Source: Streptomyces mobaraensis NBRC 13819 = DSM 40847 (GTDB taxonomy: Bacteria > Actinomycetota > Actinomycetes > Streptomycetales > Streptomycetaceae). From it: DNA of 64,000 nucleotides. Below are positions 48,670 to 57,169 of the stretch, one piece after another; the first letter of the stretch is position 1; each line of letters opens with the position of its first letter. The translations under genes and the position numbers were made by a program. The DNA is taken from assembly GCF_017916255.1 (NCBI RefSeq), contig NZ_CP072827.1, positions 1,364,001 through 1,428,000 on the forward strand. The letters run 5' to 3'. Below the pieces are notes generated by a model. The model did no database searches. It was given only the letters and a program-made list of their open reading frames with translations, and was not told the origin of the DNA.

Positions 48670-49290
48670 ATGTGGACGCAGACGGCGACGGCCGCGGGGG
48701 TGCTCGCCCTGCTCACCGTGGTACCGGGCCCCGACATGGCCGTCGTCACCAAACGGGCCGTCGCCGCCGGGCGGGCGGAGGGCCTGCGCACCGCCGCGGG
48801 CATCACCGCCGGCCTGCTGGCCTGGGGCGTGTTCACGGTGGTGGGGCTGGCGGCGGTGCTCGCCGCGTCGGCCGAGGCGTACCTCGCCGTCAAGCTGCTC
48901 GGCGCCGGCTACCTGGGCTTCCTCGGCCTCCAGGCGCTCTGGCAGAGCCGGCGCGGGGCGCCCGCCCCCACGGCGGAGGCGGCACCGAGGGGTTCCCGGG
49001 GCGCGTTCGTCACCGGCCTGGTATCCAACCTCCTCAACCCGAAGATCGCCGTCTTCTACACCGGCGTCCTGCCCACCCTGGCCCCGGACGGCCTCTCCGC
49101 GACGGCGGGCATGAGCCTGCTGGTCCTGCTGCACGCGGTGCTGACCCTGTCCTGGCTGGGCACGTACGCGTACGTCGTCTCCCGCGCCCGGTCGGTCTTC
49201 GAACGGCCGCGGGTGCGGCGCGCGTTGGACCGCGTGACGGGCGTCGTCCTGCTCGGCTTCGGCGTCCGCATCGCGGCCGAGGCCGGCTGA
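48670..49290 (+). CDS. LysE/RhtB-family amino-acid exporter
   Basis: 206 residues with six hydrophobic segments and the family start TVVPGPDMAVVTKRAVAAGR. LLGAGYLGFLGLQALW and GLVSNLLNPKIAVFY are further signatures. Exports amino acids or homoserine lactones; exact substrate unknown. GGGGGAA lies before ATG. Confidence 0.88.
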   Translation: MWTQTATAAGVLALLTVVPGPDMAVVTKRAVAAGRAEGLRTAAGITAGLLAWGVFTVVGLAAVLAASAEAYLAVKLLGAGYLGFLGLQALWQSRRGAPAPTAEAAPRGSRGAFVTGLVSNLLNPKIAVFYTGVLPTLAPDGLSATAGMSLLVLLHAVLTLSWLGTYAYVVSRARSVFERPRVRRALDRVTGVVLLGFGVRIAAEAG

Positions 49291-49311
49291 GCGGCCGGCC
49301 CGGGCGGGCGC

Positions 49312-49560
49312 ATGCGCTCGGCACTCGGCACGGTCGAACGGATCCGGCGCTACCCGCTGAAGTCCACCGGCGGCGAACGGCTGGAGCGCGCGGACATCGA
49401 GGCGCGGGGGCTCGCGGGCGACCGGCTGTACGCGGTCCGGGACGCCGAGGGCCGGTTCGGCTCGGGGAAGAACACCCGCCGCTTCCACCGGATGCCCGGC
49501 CTGCCGCGGCTGCGTTCCCGCTACCCGGACGGCTCGGACGCGCCGCGGCTCCTCGACTCG
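49312..49560 (+). pseudogene. MOSC N-terminal domain protein, truncated
   Basis: GTVERIRRYPLKSTGGERL and GLAGDRLYAVRDAEGRFGSGK match the MOSC beta-barrel N terminus of molybdenum-cofactor sulfurase-like proteins. After FHRMPGLPRL..YPDGS the match stops near 49555 and a different family follows. The MOSC catalytic Cys region is absent. Confidence 0.65.
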
Positions 49561-50000
49561 CCGAGGACGAGGGGGAGTACGACTCCTCACCCGTCGCCCG
49601 GACCCTCTTCGCCATCCGGTGGAAGCTCGGGGCGCTGCTGGGCCGGGACCGGCCCGACGCCGGGCCGGCACCCGGGTGCCGACGCTGCCCGACCGGCTGC
49701 CGGCCGACCTCCGCGAGGGCCCGAGGCGGCCGGAGGCGCCCGGCGGTCCGTTCCGTCCCCTGTACCGGACCCAGGACGAGTGGGCCTGCGAGATCGCCGA
49801 CCGGACCGTGCACGCGGTGCGGCACATCGGCTGGGTGCCGGACGGCAAGGGGAGGCTACCGCGGCCGGCCAGCCGTCCTCGTGAAGCCCGACGGCCTGCT
49901 CGGCAGGGCGTACATGGCGGCGATCAAGCCGTTCCGGTACACCGCGGTCCCACCCGGCGATGCTCCGGGGCATCGGCCGCGCGCGGCAGAGGGAGCTCGC
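49561..50000 (+). pseudogene. DUF2867-like protein, 5' deleted and frameshifted
   Basis: Three segments in two frames: SSPVARTLFAIRWKLGALLG; then RVPTLPDRLPADLREGP with DEWACEIADRTVHAVRHIGW; then AVLVKPDGLLGRAYMAAIKP back in the first frame. At least two frameshifts are needed. The fragment is joined directly to the truncated MOSC gene. Confidence 0.65.
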
Positions 50001-50199
50001 CCCGCCTCCCGCCCCGCCGCGCACACGTACCACCCGGCACCCATCACCCCGCCCCGGCCGCACTTTTGGCCGCTAGGTCCGCATTGCGGATAATGGGCCG
50101 AACGAGGGGGGCGCATTCCGTTCGGTGTCGCGCGCGACGCCGTACGCCGCCCGGCCCGGCACCACCCGGTGCGGAAGTGCCGGTGACGAAAGCAGCACC

Positions 50200-51903
50200 G
50201 TGACGACGACCTCGCCCGATACCGCCCTGTCCCGGCCCGCCCCGCCCGGCGCGTCCGCGGCCGGCCGCGCCCGCTGGACGCGCGTGGCCGGGTGGGCGGC
50301 GCCCGTCGTCGCGTTCGTCCTGGGCGTGTGGGGGAACACGCGCCCCTCCGCCTGGACCGACGAGATCGTCACCATCGACGTGGCACGGCGGTCCTGGCCC
50401 GAACTGCTCGACCTGCTGGGCCGGGTCGACGCGGTGCACGGCCTGCACTACACCCTGATGTACCTGGTCGGGCGGGCGAACGGCGGCCTCAACGAGTTCA
50501 CGGCCCGGGTGCCGTCCGCGATGGCGGTGGCCACGGCCGTGGCCGGCCTCGTATGGCTGGGGCGGCTGCTGGGCGGCCCGCGGCTCGGGCTGTGCGCGGG
50601 ACTGCTGCTCGCCGTCCTGCCGACCGCGTCGCGGTACGCGCAGGAGGCCCGGTCGTTCGCCTTCGTCATGGCGGTGGCGGTCCTGGCCACGGGCGCCCTG
50701 GTGAAAGCGCTGGCCGGGCGGCCCGGACAGGCGGACCGGCCCCGGAAGCGGTGGCTCGCCGGTTACGCCCTCCTCATCGCCCTGCTGGGCTGGTTCAACG
50801 TGATGGGGCTGCTGCTGGTGGCCGCCCACGCGGTCACCGTGGCCCTCCGGCGCCCCGGCCGCCGCGTCACCGTACGCCTGCTCGGGGCCCAGGCCGCGGG
50901 CGTCGCCGCCGTCGTCCCGCTGCTGGTCCTCGGCTCCGCGCAGAGCTCCGCCGTGGGCGAGGCCGCACCGGTCACGGCCGGAACGCCGGTCAACTACTTC
51001 ACCTGGCTCCTCACCCCCGGCCAGGACACCCTGCCCACCGCGCCGCGGCTCCTGCTCACCCTCACCGCCCTCGCCGCCCTGGCCCTCCTCGCGGCGCGCC
51101 GGCACGCGGCCCCGTCGCCGGCCCTCGCCGTCGGCGTGCCCTGGCTGGCCGTCCCTCCGCTGCTCCTGATGGCCGTCTCCTTCGGCCATCCCCTCTTCGC
51201 CTACCGCTACCTGCTGTTCTGCCTCCCGGCCCTGGCCCTGCTGATCGCCACGGCCGCCTCCGTCGTCCCCCCGCGCCGACGGCTGGTGCTGCCGCTCCTG
51301 GCGGCCGTACCCCTCGCCGCGTCCCACGTCGCCATCCGCCAGGAGGACAGCCGCCAGTGGGACACCCGCGCCGTGATCAGGACCCTGCGCATCCACGACG
51401 CCCCCGGTGACGCCGTCCTCTTCAGCGGCGCCCGGTGCGGCCTGCTCGCCACAGCGTTCAAGGAGGCGTTCACGAACCGCCCGGACCTGGGCCGGGCGGA
51501 GACCGCCGCCGGACTCGGCGCCCTGGACAACCTGCCCGCCGACCCGGCCCTGCTGCGCGAGCGCCTGGACGGCACGCTCCGGGTCTGGCACATCACCTGC
51601 ACCCACCTCTCGTCCGGCGCCCGCGAGGCCGCCGCCCGTACCACCGAGGCCCAGGAACGGGTCCTCTCCGAAGCCGGCTTCTCCCCCGCCCTCCACCACA
51701 GCGCCCGCGGGGTGGACATCACCCTCGAACAGCGGCCCGGCGGGAGCCCGTCGGTCCGGGCCGTCGGCGCGCGGCGGGCTCCGGCGCCGGGCGACGGCTG
51801 GGAGCCGCCTGATCCCCCGCCCGGATCACACCGCTCAGGGGCGAGGGGCCACACGACGACCCTTGTAGGGATCTCACAGGGGAACATCACCGGAATGATT
51901 TGA
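50200..51903 (+). CDS. GT-C-type membrane glycosyltransferase (ArnT/mannosyltransferase-like)
   Basis: 567 residues. About 10-11 membrane segments. The first periplasmic loop contains AWTDEIVTIDVARRSW, with the Asp-Glu pair typical of GT-C enzymes using polyprenyl-phosphate sugars. ARVPSAMAVATAVAGL and YAQEARSFAFVM are family-like. A 150-residue soluble C-terminal domain follows. GTG 50200. Acceptor unknown. Confidence 0.75.
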   Translation: MTTTSPDTALSRPAPPGASAAGRARWTRVAGWAAPVVAFVLGVWGNTRPSAWTDEIVTIDVARRSWPELLDLLGRVDAVHGLHYTLMYLVGRANGGLNEFTARVPSAMAVATAVAGLVWLGRLLGGPRLGLCAGLLLAVLPTASRYAQEARSFAFVMAVAVLATGALVKALAGRPGQADRPRKRWLAGYALLIALLGWFNVMGLLLVAAHAVTVALRRPGRRVTVRLLGAQAAGVAAVVPLLVLGSAQSSAVGEAAPVTAGTPVNYFTWLLTPGQDTLPTAPRLLLTLTALAALALLAARRHAAPSPALAVGVPWLAVPPLLLMAVSFGHPLFAYRYLLFCLPALALLIATAASVVPPRRRLVLPLLAAVPLAASHVAIRQEDSRQWDTRAVIRTLRIHDAPGDAVLFSGARCGLLATAFKEAFTNRPDLGRAETAAGLGALDNLPADPALLRERLDGTLRVWHITCTHLSSGAREAAARTTEAQERVLSEAGFSPALHHSARGVDITLEQRPGGSPSVRAVGARRAPAPGDGWEPPDPPPGSHRSGARGHTTTLVGISQGNITGMI

Positions 51904-52036
51904 TCAAGGTATCCACAGATCGCCACTTCCCTTGGCAGGGTGGGCATATAAGCCGACACCCGCGCCGCTTCCACGACGCGGGATCTCGCTTGCCTGTTCT
52001 CGTACCACAAAGCCCGCACTACAGAGGGGACCACCA

Positions 52037-53263
52037 GTGAGCGCTGGGAACGCCGACGCCGTACTGGTCACCGGCCTGGGGGCCACGACACCGCTGGGCG
52101 GGGACACCGCGTCCACCTGGGCGGCGATGCTGGCCGGGGAGTCGGGGATCGGCCCCATCGAGGAGGAGTGGGCGGCCGCGCTGCCCGTCCGGATCGCCGG
52201 CCGGCTGAAGGTGGAGCCCACCGAGGTGCTGGACCGGGTGAAGGCCCGCCGCATGGACCGCTGTGAGCAGATCGCCCTGATCGCCGCCCGTGAGGCGTGG
52301 GCCGACGCGGGCCGGCCCGAGGTCGACCCCGAACGGCTGGCCGTCGTCATCGGTACGGGCACGGGAGGCGCCCTGACCCTGCTCGGCCAGGACGACGTCC
52401 TGGAGACCTCCGGCGTCCGGAAGGTCTCCCCGCACACCGTGCCCATGCTGATGGCCAACGGCCCCGCCGCCTGGGTCAGCATCGAACTGGGCGCCCGGGG
52501 CGGCGCCCACACCCCGGTCAGCGCCTGCGCCTCCGGGGCCGAGGCCATCGCCCAGGGCCTGGACCTGATCCGGCTGGGCCGCGCCGACGTGGTCGTGGCG
52601 GGCGGCACCGAGGCGTGCGTCTGCGCCCTGCCGATGGCCGGGTTCGCCCAGGCCAAGGCGCACTCGACACGCAACGACGAGCCGGAGCGGGCGTCCCGGC
52701 CGTTCGACGTCGACCGCGACGGCTTCGTCATCGGCGAGGGGGCCGCCGTGGTCGTCCTGGAACGCGCCGGATTCGCGGCGGCCCGGGCGGCCCGCGCCCA
52801 CGCGGCGCTCGCCGGGGCCGGCGTCACCTCCGACGCGCACCACATCACCGCCGCGCACCAGGACGGTCAGGTACGGGCCATGCGCCGGGCGCTCACCGAC
52901 GCCGGGCTGTCCCCGCGCGACATCGCGCTCGTCCAGGCCCACGCCACGTCCACCCAGCTGGGCGACCTGACCGAGGCCCGTTCGGTCGCGGAGGCCCTCG
53001 GCACCCATCCGGTCGTGACGGCCACCAAGTCGATGACCGGCCACCTCTTCGGCGCGGCGGGCGCGCTCGGCGCGATCGCCACGATCCTCGCCCTCCGCGA
53101 CGGCGCCGTCCCGCCCACCCGGAACCTCGACACCCAGGACCCGGACATCCCCCTCGACATCGTCACCGGCGAGCCGCGCCGCGGCCCGTTGACGGCGGGC
53201 CTGGCGAACGCCTTCGGCTTCGGCGGCCACAACGCGTCGCTGGTGTTCACACCGGCGCCGTGA
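52037..53263 (+). CDS. Beta-ketoacyl-ACP synthase (FabF-like), orphan
   Basis: 408 residues. Thiolase fold with catalytic Cys in SACASGAEA and the two His in VQAHATSTQLGD and TKSMTGHLFGAAG, so it is complete. It lacks neighbouring ACP, FabD, FabH or chain-length-factor genes and is thus separate from the housekeeping fab cluster. A full Cys-His-His set argues against a chain-length factor. GTG 52037 follows GAGGGGACCACCA. A promoter-like TTGGCA..CATATAAG lies near 51930-51950. Confidence 0.85.
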   Translation: MSAGNADAVLVTGLGATTPLGGDTASTWAAMLAGESGIGPIEEEWAAALPVRIAGRLKVEPTEVLDRVKARRMDRCEQIALIAAREAWADAGRPEVDPERLAVVIGTGTGGALTLLGQDDVLETSGVRKVSPHTVPMLMANGPAAWVSIELGARGGAHTPVSACASGAEAIAQGLDLIRLGRADVVVAGGTEACVCALPMAGFAQAKAHSTRNDEPERASRPFDVDRDGFVIGEGAAVVVLERAGFAAARAARAHAALAGAGVTSDAHHITAAHQDGQVRAMRRALTDAGLSPRDIALVQAHATSTQLGDLTEARSVAEALGTHPVVTATKSMTGHLFGAAGALGAIATILALRDGAVPPTRNLDTQDPDIPLDIVTGEPRRGPLTAGLANAFGFGGHNASLVFTPAP

Positions 53264-53471
53264 GGGCAGCGGCCGGCTTCGGGGGCCGACTCCCGCCAGG
53301 GGGACGGTAGTTCACGTGCCGGCCCGTCACACCGCCGACTCTGTCCGCCTCGTACGCGTCTTCGGTACCGCCGCCGAGGCCGCGATGCAGTGCACGGTCT
53401 TCCGCGCCGATCCGCCCGACGGCGGCGCGGTCGACGCCGTACGCCACGATGGCGCGCCGAAGCGGGCTCGG
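53264..53471. other. 208-bp interval, nothing supported
   Basis: Open frames exist but none has family similarity that I recognise. It separates the ketosynthase from a convergent gene. Confidence 0.4.
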
Positions 53472-54086
53472 TCATCTCGGCTGGTAGGAGAGGACGGGGT
53501 CAGCCCACCCGCCGAGCCGACGGCTGATCCCGAAGCGCGCCGGGAGCCACCGACGCCTTCGGATGTGCCGCTCGCTCACGGCCGACCATCGGGGGCCCGA
53601 GAGGTCTCCCACCCCCCACCAGGTCTTCACCGCCTTGCTGCCGTTCAACTTCAGCAACGGCCAACGCGGCAGATGCAGTCCGACGAAGAACATCGACACG
53701 TCATGGCCGCACTTTGTCGTGTAGAAGTACTTCTCGGCGTCCGTATAGCTGGCACCCAGCCCGCACTCCAGTCCCATGGTTCCACCGAGCCACGTCAGAG
53801 CCAGCCTGCCGCCCACCGGGATCGACGGGACCAGCACAGGGTTGAACCACTGTTCCCCGTTCAGGCCACGCGTGAGCGAGGTCCGTTCGGTCTGGGCGAC
53901 GACGATGTTGGTGGCGGGGCCGGTTCCGACATTGACCAGCCACCACTTCGGTTCCCCACGGCCTTGCCCGCTCTCCCACATGAACTGAAGGACGGGCATG
54001 TGGGACCGGCGGCTGGACGCATAGGAAACGCCCAGTGATCCCAGCGAGACGAGAACAGCCAAGATCGAAACCAAGAGCGCCAGCAC
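53472..54086 (-). CDS. Single-pass membrane protein, function unknown
   Basis: 204 residues. One N-terminal helix (about 2-20, VLALLVSILAVLVSLGSLGV) and a soluble domain with MPVLQFMWESG, WWLVNVGTGPATNIVV and an Arg-rich tail. GTG 54086 follows GGGGGAG at 5 nt. Base composition is less GC-rich than neighbours, suggesting recent arrival. Confidence 0.65.
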   Translation of the reverse strand: MLALLVSILAVLVSLGSLGVSYASSRRSHMPVLQFMWESGQGRGEPKWWLVNVGTGPATNIVVAQTERTSLTRGLNGEQWFNPVLVPSIPVGGRLALTWLGGTMGLECGLGASYTDAEKYFYTTKCGHDVSMFFVGLHLPRWPLLKLNGSKAVKTWWGVGDLSGPRWSAVSERHIRRRRWLPARFGISRRLGGWADPVLSYQPR

Positions 54087-54245
54087 GGTTGCTCCCCCTG
54101 CGCGACAGCGTTTCCACCGGACATACCCGTCGAGGTGGCCAACCCCTCTGCACCATCCGAAGCCGACGCAGACGCGCGGGCCCACCCCACTCGCGTTGCC
54201 ATGGTCTCAACTACGGGCGGGTACAGTCCCGTTCGCGCTCGGAAT

Positions 54246-54278
54246 CCCGCGAAAGCGGGGCAGGTCCCTTCCGGGACC
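54246..54278. terminator. Two stacked hairpins in the 311-bp gap downstream of the ABC-F gene
   Basis: CCCGC-GAAA-GCGGG and GGTCCC-TTCC-GGGACC follow each other. They lie 120-150 nt after the ABC-F stop and may end its transcript. The rest of the gap has GC-rich palindromes but no gene. Confidence 0.5.
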
Positions 54279-54397
54279 CGCGTCCGCGAAAGCGCCGGTC
54301 CTGTCGGGCTCCCAGCGGCCTTCCGCTGCCGACCGGTCGGACGCCCCGCCACCGATGCCCGACCGCCCGGCCGCCGGCGCGCGGCCGGCGCCCCCGC

Positions 54398-56050
54398 TCA
54401 GGCGTCGGTCATGTCCGCCCGCACCTCCTCCACCGTCGTGTCCCGCAGCCCGCCGTCGAGCCGGAGCCAGCGGGTGACGCCGATGGACTCCAGGAAGCGG
54501 AGGTCGTGGGAGGCCACGATCAGCGCGCCCTCGTAGGACTCCAGGGCGGTGGTCAGCTGTCGGACGCTCGCCATGTCGAGGTTGTTCGTCGGCTCGTCGA
54601 GGAGGAGGAGTTGCGGGGCGGGCTCCGCGAGCATGAGGGCCGCCAGGGCGGCGCGGAAGCGTTCGCCGCCGGAGAGGGTGGCGGTCCGCTGCGCGGCCCG
54701 GGCGCCCCGGAACAGGAAGCGGGCCAGGCGGGCCCGGATCTCGTTGGGCGTCGCCTCGGGAGCGAACCGCGCCACGTTCTCGACGACGGTCAGCCCGTCG
54801 TCGAGGACGTCGAGCCGCTGGGGCAGGAACCGCAGCGGAACATGGGCGGTCGCCGTGCCGGAGACGGCGCCGAGCTCCCCGGCGACGGTCCGCAGGAGCG
54901 TCGTCTTGCCGGAACCGTTGCGCCCGACGAGCGCGACCCGCTCGGGCCCGCGCAGCTCCAACTCGCCGTCCACCCGGGCGCCATGGGGCAGCACGAGCTC
55001 GCGCAGCGTCAGCACCGAGCGGCCCGGCGGTACGGCCGTGTGCGGCAGGTCGACGCGGATCTCGTCGTCGTCGCGCACCGCCTCCACCGCCTTGTCGAGC
55101 CGTTCCCGCGCCTCGGCGACCCGTTCCTCGTGCAGGATGCGGTGCTTGCCCGCGGAGACCTCGGCCTGCCGCTTGCGCATCCCCATGACGATCTTCGGTT
55201 CGCGTTTGCTGTCCCGCATCTTCTGGCCGTACCGCTTGCGGCGCGCCAGGACGACGTGGGCGTCGGCCAGTTCGCGCCGCTGCTTGCGCAGGTCGGACTC
55301 GGCCACCCGGACCATGCGCTCGGCGGCCTCCTGTTCGGCGGCCACCGCCTCCTCGTACGCGGAGTAGCCGCCGCCGTACCAGGCGACCCCGCCGGCGCGC
55401 AGATCGGCGATCCGGTCGACGCGTTCGAGGAGTTCGCGGTCGTGGCTGACGACGATCAGCACACCGGACCACGCCTCGACGGCCGCGTAGAGGCGGCGAC
55501 GCGCGTACAGGTCGAGGTTGTTGGTGGGTTCGTCGAGGAGCAGGACGTCCGGACGGCGCAGCAGCAGCGCGGCCAGGCGCAGCAGGACCGACTCGCCGCC
55601 CGACAGCTCGCCGGTGGTGCGGTCGAGGCCGATGTGGCCCAGGCCGAGTCCGGCGAGCACCGCCGTGGCGCGTTCCTCGACGTCCCAGTCGTCGCCGACC
55701 GCGGCGAAGTGCTCCTCGCGGGCGTCGCCCGCCTCGATGGCGTGCAGGGCGGCGCGGGTGGCGGCGATGCCGAGGACGTCCTCGACGCGCGGCGCGGTGT
55801 CCAGCGTGACGTTCTGCGGCAGGTAGCCGACCTCGCCGGCCACCCGGACGCTGCCGCCGGACGGCCGGATCTCGCCGGCGATCAGCTTCAACAGGGTCGA
55901 CTTCCCGGACCCGTTGACGCCGATCAGGCCCGTCCGGCCGGGCCCGAAGGAGACGTCGAGCCCGTCGAAGACGGTGGTGCCGTCCCGCCACTCGTGGGTG
56001 AGGGACGAACAGGCCACGGAGACGGAGGAAGCAGGGGAGGGATGTGACAT
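54398..56050 (-). CDS. ABC-F family ATPase (ribosome protection / translation factor type)
   Basis: 550 residues, soluble, two ABC domains: Walker A GVNGSGKST and GRNGSGKTT, signatures LSGGE in both, Walker B LLLDEPTNNLD in both. The inter-domain linker (about 245-310) is basic and coiled-coil-like. No membrane part, so it acts on ribosomes rather than as a pump. Many such Streptomyces proteins confer resistance to macrolides, lincosamides or pleuromutilins. ATG 56050 with GCGAGG 7 nt upstream, within a long structured leader. Confidence 0.88.
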   Translation of the reverse strand: MSHPSPASSVSVACSSLTHEWRDGTTVFDGLDVSFGPGRTGLIGVNGSGKSTLLKLIAGEIRPSGGSVRVAGEVGYLPQNVTLDTAPRVEDVLGIAATRAALHAIEAGDAREEHFAAVGDDWDVEERATAVLAGLGLGHIGLDRTTGELSGGESVLLRLAALLLRRPDVLLLDEPTNNLDLYARRRLYAAVEAWSGVLIVVSHDRELLERVDRIADLRAGGVAWYGGGYSAYEEAVAAEQEAAERMVRVAESDLRKQRRELADAHVVLARRKRYGQKMRDSKREPKIVMGMRKRQAEVSAGKHRILHEERVAEARERLDKAVEAVRDDDEIRVDLPHTAVPPGRSVLTLRELVLPHGARVDGELELRGPERVALVGRNGSGKTTLLRTVAGELGAVSGTATAHVPLRFLPQRLDVLDDGLTVVENVARFAPEATPNEIRARLARFLFRGARAAQRTATLSGGERFRAALAALMLAEPAPQLLLLDEPTNNLDMASVRQLTTALESYEGALIVASHDLRFLESIGVTRWLRLDGGLRDTTVEEVRADMTDA

Positions 56051-56331
56051 ACGGGCCTCGCAAGGTCGTGTGAGGTGGGCACGTGGACGACGGCACACGA
56101 GAACACCGCGGGGCGACCTTGCGGAGCGGAGGGAAGCGGGAAGAGGCTCCCCGCACCGGCGGGAGGACGGCTGAAGCGTCGAGGTCGCACACGGAACGCG
56201 GGCAGCGGACGCGAGAACGGCGTGGCTGCGCGGCGCGCGGTGTCTCAGGACCTCAGACGAGCAACGTCCTTCTCCGATCGACGGCAACAGGGGCGGTGTA
56301 CACCGTAGGGAGCGCGGCGGAGGCCCGTCAA
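56051..56331 (-). promoter_or_regulatory. Promoter and ~245-nt structured leader of the ABC-F gene
   Basis: -35 TTGACG (56326-56331) and -10 TACGGT (56302-56307) with 18-bp spacing predict a start near 56294. A perfect 12-bp palindrome CGGTGTACACCG spans 56294-56305. In the leader, CGCAAGGTCG (56114-56123 on the minus strand) is perfectly complementary to CGACCTTGCG (56059-56068), which covers the ribosome site. A short TTG ORF follows GGAGAAGG near 56265. Confidence 0.6.
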
Positions 56332-56417
56332 CGGGTTTTCCCGTCGCCGCGAACCGTACCGCCGCCGAGGGCGTACGGGCCCGGCCCGCCCCGGAACCGC
56401 CCGCCCCTGTCAGCGGC

Positions 56418-56930
56418 TCAGCCGCCGGCCGCTGTCCGGGCCAGGTTCTCCTCCAGGCGTTCCAGCGCCCGGAGGGCGGCGGTCCGCTCCTCGGCGGCGA
56501 GGCCGCCGGTGGCCGCTTCCTCCAGTTCGGTCCAGACGCGTTCGACCTCGTGCCGCAGCGCGCGGCCGGCCACGGTGGACTCCACCAGCACCGCCCGCCG
56601 GTCGTCCGGGCAGGGGCTGCGGCGGACGAACCCGGCCTGTTCGAGGCGCTGGACGGTGCGGGTCATGGTGGCCGCGTCGGAGTCGAGCAGCCGGACCAGA
56701 TCGGCCTGCCGCTGCGGGCCCAGCTCCCACAGCTGCATCATCACCAACTCCTGCCCCGGGTGCAGACCGACGCCGCGCAGCAACTGCCCGGCGATCATGC
56801 GGTGCAGGCGGGCCACGCGGAAGATCGCGTGGCTGACCGGCCCGGTCCGCGCGGAGGCGGGGACGGGCACGGTGGCCCCGTCCGCCGTCTCCTCCGGACT
56901 CCCGGCGTTCCCACTCCTCGACCGGCTCAT
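56418..56930 (-). CDS. MarR-family transcriptional regulator
   Basis: 170 residues. Winged helix with RQADLVRLLDSDAATMTRTV and LEQAGFVRRSPCPDDRRAV, the MarR wing. ATG 56930 is chosen; the frame extends to 57014 without similarity. Divergent from an OYE reductase with a palindrome between them. Confidence 0.85.
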   Translation of the reverse strand: MSRSRSGNAGSPEETADGATVPVPASARTGPVSHAIFRVARLHRMIAGQLLRGVGLHPGQELVMMQLWELGPQRQADLVRLLDSDAATMTRTVQRLEQAGFVRRSPCPDDRRAVLVESTVAGRALRHEVERVWTELEEAATGGLAAEERTAALRALERLEENLARTAAGG

Positions 56931-57078
56931 CCCGGCACCTGTCCTTTCGCTGGTCGCGCGGACCGTGGCCGACGACGGCGATCTCCGCCGCCGACCATGG
57001 AACTGTCTGGACAATCATTCTCCCTCATTCGAGGGCCTCACTCCACTCCCCAGCAGGCAAGTCGGCCACCGAAGGGGA

Positions 57079-57098
57079 TTACTTGTTCGAACAGGTAA
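57079..57098. promoter_or_regulatory. Probable MarR operator
   Basis: TTACTTGTTCGAACAGGTAA is a 20-bp palindrome with one mismatched pair, 72 bp before the OYE start and 149 bp from the MarR start. A second imperfect dyad lies near 57010-57040. Confidence 0.65.
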
Positions 57099-57169
57099 CT
57101 CCGTGCATGATGGTCCCCACGAGCCGCTCCCCAAGAGCGCCCCCCGCCACACAGGCGAAAGGAACCGTC

